Assembly: GCA_035531075.1 (NCBI GenBank)
Contig: DATKTO010000026.1
Location: 62,001 to 126,000, forward strand
Length of the DNA: 64,000 nt
DNA from: 39-52-133 sp035531075
Lineage (GTDB): Bacteria; Pseudomonadota; Gammaproteobacteria; Burkholderiales; Gallionellaceae
Direction: 5' to 3'
The position numbers and the translations under genes are program-made. This document shows positions 62,376-64,000 of the stretch, in pieces. Positions within the stretch are counted from its first letter, which is position 1, and every line of letters begins with the position of its first letter. Under the pieces are notes generated by a model that saw only the letters and a list, made by a program, of their open reading frames with translations, searched no databases and was not told the origin of the DNA.

Positions 62376-62416
62376 TTTATAAACCGATGTAGGGTGTTTG
62401 GTGATCGCAAATAAAC

Positions 62417-62441
62417 AAAAAACCTCTGTACCGAGGTTTTT
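62417..62441 (-). terminator. Hairpin between guaB and guaA
   Basis: AAAAACCTC and GAGGTTTTT pair around TGTACC-type loop sequence, followed on the reverse strand by a T run. It lies 29 bases past the guaB stop and before guaA. It may attenuate the guaBA transcript rather than fully stop it. Confidence 0.7.
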
Positions 62442-62469
62442 ATTAGTTACCTGTCACCTGACACCTGAG

Positions 62470-63930
62470 TTAATCAACGTGATAATTAGGTGCTTCTTTA
62501 GTGATCTGCACATCGTGAACATGAGATTCACGGATACCTGCAGAAGTAATTTCAACAAACTCTGCTTTTGCATGCACCTCCGGAATATCGGCACAGCCGA
62601 GATATCCCATCGTCGCGCGCAAGCCGCCCATCAATTGATGGATCACGGCCAGGACACTTCCCTTGTAGGCAACGCGCCCCTCTACACCTTCCGGCACCAG
62701 CTTGTCCTGGTTGCCTTCGTTGTCCTGGAAATAACGGTCTTTGGAGCCATCCTGCATCGCACCCAGGCTACCCATGCCACGGTAGGATTTGTATGAGCGA
62801 CCCTGGAACAGTTCAATTTCACCAGGCGCTTCTTCTGTGCCGGCGAACAATCCACCCAACATGACAACATGCGCGCCTGCAGCGATTGCCTTGGAAATAT
62901 CACCCGAGAAGCGCACGCCTCCGTCCGCTATCAATGGCACCCCAGTGCCCAACAAGGCTTTGGCCACATTATCAATCGCGCTAATTTGCGGCACGCCTAC
63001 ACCGGCCACCATACGCGTAGTACAAATCGAGCCCGGGCCTATGCCCACTTTCACACCATCAGCACCGTGGTCCAGCAAAGCCTTTGCGGCATTTGCAGTG
63101 GCAATATTTCCGCCGATAACGTCCACATTGGGAAAGTTTTTCTTGACCCATTTCACGCGGTCCAGCACACCCTGCGAATGGCCATGCGCAGTATCCACCA
63201 CGATGACGTCAATACCAGCCTCTGCCAGGAGTTCGACACGTTCTTCAGTGCCCTCACCCACACCCACTGCCGCACCTGCTCTAAGACGCCCCAGATCATC
63301 TTTGCAAGCGTTGGGGTGCTCGCTCGATTTCAGGATATCCTTGACGGTAATCAGGCCACGCAATTCAAAAGCATCGTTAACCACCAGCACACGCTCAATT
63401 CTGTGCGTATGCATCAAGGCGCGCGCCTCATCACGGCTGGCATTTTCCTTGACGGTGATGAGCTTGTCGCGGGGGGTCATGATATTGCGCACAGGCAAAT
63501 CGAGACGCGTTTCAAAACGCAGGTCACGGTTGGTTACAATCCCCACAACCTTCTTGCCTTCCACCACAGGCAAACCGGAAATTTTGTGCTGGCGGGTCAG
63601 ATTGAGAACATCGCGCACGGTCATGTCCGGCGCAATGGTAATCGGATCTTTCACTACGCCGCTTTCAAAACGCTTGACCTTGGACACTTGCAGCGCCTGC
63701 GCCTTGGCTGGCATGTTTTTGTGTATGATTCCGATGCCGCCCTCCTGCGCCAGGGCGATAGCCAGACGTGATTCGGTCACGGTGTCCATGGCAGCGGACA
63801 GCAGCGGAATATTCAGGGTGATATTTCGGGTAAGTTGAGTACGCAGACTGACATCGCGTGGCAGCACGGATGAGTGCGCTGGTAGCAGCAGGACATCGTC
63901 AAAGGTAAGTGCTTTTTGAGTAATACGCAT
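62470..63930 (-). CDS. guaB: IMP dehydrogenase
   Basis: A 486-residue enzyme oxidising IMP to XMP with NAD. Opening MRITQKALTFDDVLLLPAHS, two CBS domains between about 95 and 205 (DPITIAPDMTVRDVL; PRDKLITVKENASRDEA), catalytic Cys loop GIGPGSICTTRMVAGVGVPQ, and GGLFAGTEEAPGE. Complete. The start at 63930 has GAGGA upstream; a longer frame to 63966 lacks support. First gene of the guaBA unit. Confidence 0.96.
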   Translation of the reverse strand: MRITQKALTFDDVLLLPAHSSVLPRDVSLRTQLTRNITLNIPLLSAAMDTVTESRLAIALAQEGGIGIIHKNMPAKAQALQVSKVKRFESGVVKDPITIAPDMTVRDVLNLTRQHKISGLPVVEGKKVVGIVTNRDLRFETRLDLPVRNIMTPRDKLITVKENASRDEARALMHTHRIERVLVVNDAFELRGLITVKDILKSSEHPNACKDDLGRLRAGAAVGVGEGTEERVELLAEAGIDVIVVDTAHGHSQGVLDRVKWVKKNFPNVDVIGGNIATANAAKALLDHGADGVKVGIGPGSICTTRMVAGVGVPQISAIDNVAKALLGTGVPLIADGGVRFSGDISKAIAAGAHVVMLGGLFAGTEEAPGEIELFQGRSYKSYRGMGSLGAMQDGSKDRYFQDNEGNQDKLVPEGVEGRVAYKGSVLAVIHQLMGGLRATMGYLGCADIPEVHAKAEFVEITSAGIRESHVHDVQITKEAPNYHVD

Positions 63931-63955
63931 GAAAACCATCCTCGACAAAACGTGC

Positions 63956-63984
63956 ATTATACGCAAGCATGGTCAAAGGGTAAA
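63956..63984 (-). promoter_or_regulatory. Predicted sigma-70 promoter of guaB
   Basis: On the reverse strand TTTACC (63984 to 63979), a 17-base spacer and a perfect TATAAT (63961 to 63956), ending 25 bases before the guaB ATG. This implies a very short leader. Found by eye only. Confidence 0.6.
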
Positions 63985-64000
63985 CGTACCTTATTAAAAT

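Noticed and set aside
62789..63838. 349-codon forward open frame (and a 300-codon one at 62869-63771)
   Set aside because: Both lie wholly antisense to guaB, a strongly conserved gene; they show low-complexity Ser/Pro/Thr or His-rich translations with no motif.
1..64000. tRNA or rRNA genes, CRISPR arrays, prophage or IS transposases
   Set aside because: None found by eye: no cloverleaf-like sequences with CCA ends, no regular repeat-spacer arrays, no transposase or integrase motifs. A tRNAscan or Infernal run could still reveal small RNAs.

Overview
The window looks like a betaproteobacterial chromosome. Gene content and protein style suggest the Nitrosomonadales, perhaps a Gallionellaceae-type (iron- or nitrite-oxidising) lineage. 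The clues are a lone PEP-CTERM protein beside exopolysaccharide genes, a multiheme cytochrome/porin cluster, and betaproteobacterial-type housekeeping genes (OxyR, GlnB/GlnD, MsrPQ, PpsR/PpsA, RhlE). The taxonomic placement is inference; no rRNA or tRNA gene was seen.

Layout. 1-6.3 kb is an envelope-sugar region: the N-terminus of a WbaP/WcaJ-like sugar transferase, an AT-rich gene-poor stretch, a PEP-CTERM protein, a Yip1-like membrane protein, UDP-glucuronate 4-epimerase, UDP-glucose dehydrogenase and GalE. 6.4-7.1 kb is a ParE-type toxin/antitoxin pair. 7.3-15.7 kb is the highlight. A membrane-anchored FeS/FAD/NAD(P) oxidoreductase is divergent from a gene series encoding a TPR protein, a predicted membrane cytochrome b, a 24-heme c-type cytochrome, an 11-heme c-type cytochrome and a TPR/beta-barrel outer-membrane protein. 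Together these could form a complete electron path between the quinone/NAD(P)H pool and the cell surface. 15.7-20.4 kb carries a peroxide-defence block (rubrerythrin, rubredoxin, rubredoxin reductase, divergent oxyR) plus a pseudouridine-synthase homologue that lacks the catalytic Asp.

20.4-36.1 kb is mostly housekeeping: a GpsA-like dehydrogenase, ZapE, an NlpC/P60 lipoprotein, MltB, TrxB, Smr, GlnB, NadE, RmuC, a 2OG-Fe(II) oxygenase, BipA and GltX. It also holds a four-helix membrane protein paired with a diheme cytochrome. 36.3-40.7 kb holds MsrPQ, then a small stress/metal cluster (SHOCT protein, Met-rich Spy/CpxP-like protein, universal stress protein) preceded by striking inverted repeats, then a DjlA-like co-chaperone. 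40.8-45.4 kb is a TolC-MacA-MacB-like export operon with the ABC ATPase and permease on separate genes. 45.5-48.7 kb is the divergent ppsA/ppsR pair. 48.7-51.9 kb has thioredoxin, a DUF2892-like protein and copper export (CopA, CopZ).

52-64 kb contains a DEAD-box helicase with a long leader, a PstS with a textbook-like Pho box, Map, GlnD, a large orphan coiled-coil protein, and guaB-guaA. GlnB and GlnD, the two halves of the PII nitrogen-signalling system, both lie in the window but about 30 kb apart.

All calls were made by reading the sequence. Family names rest on motif recognition, not on database searches.
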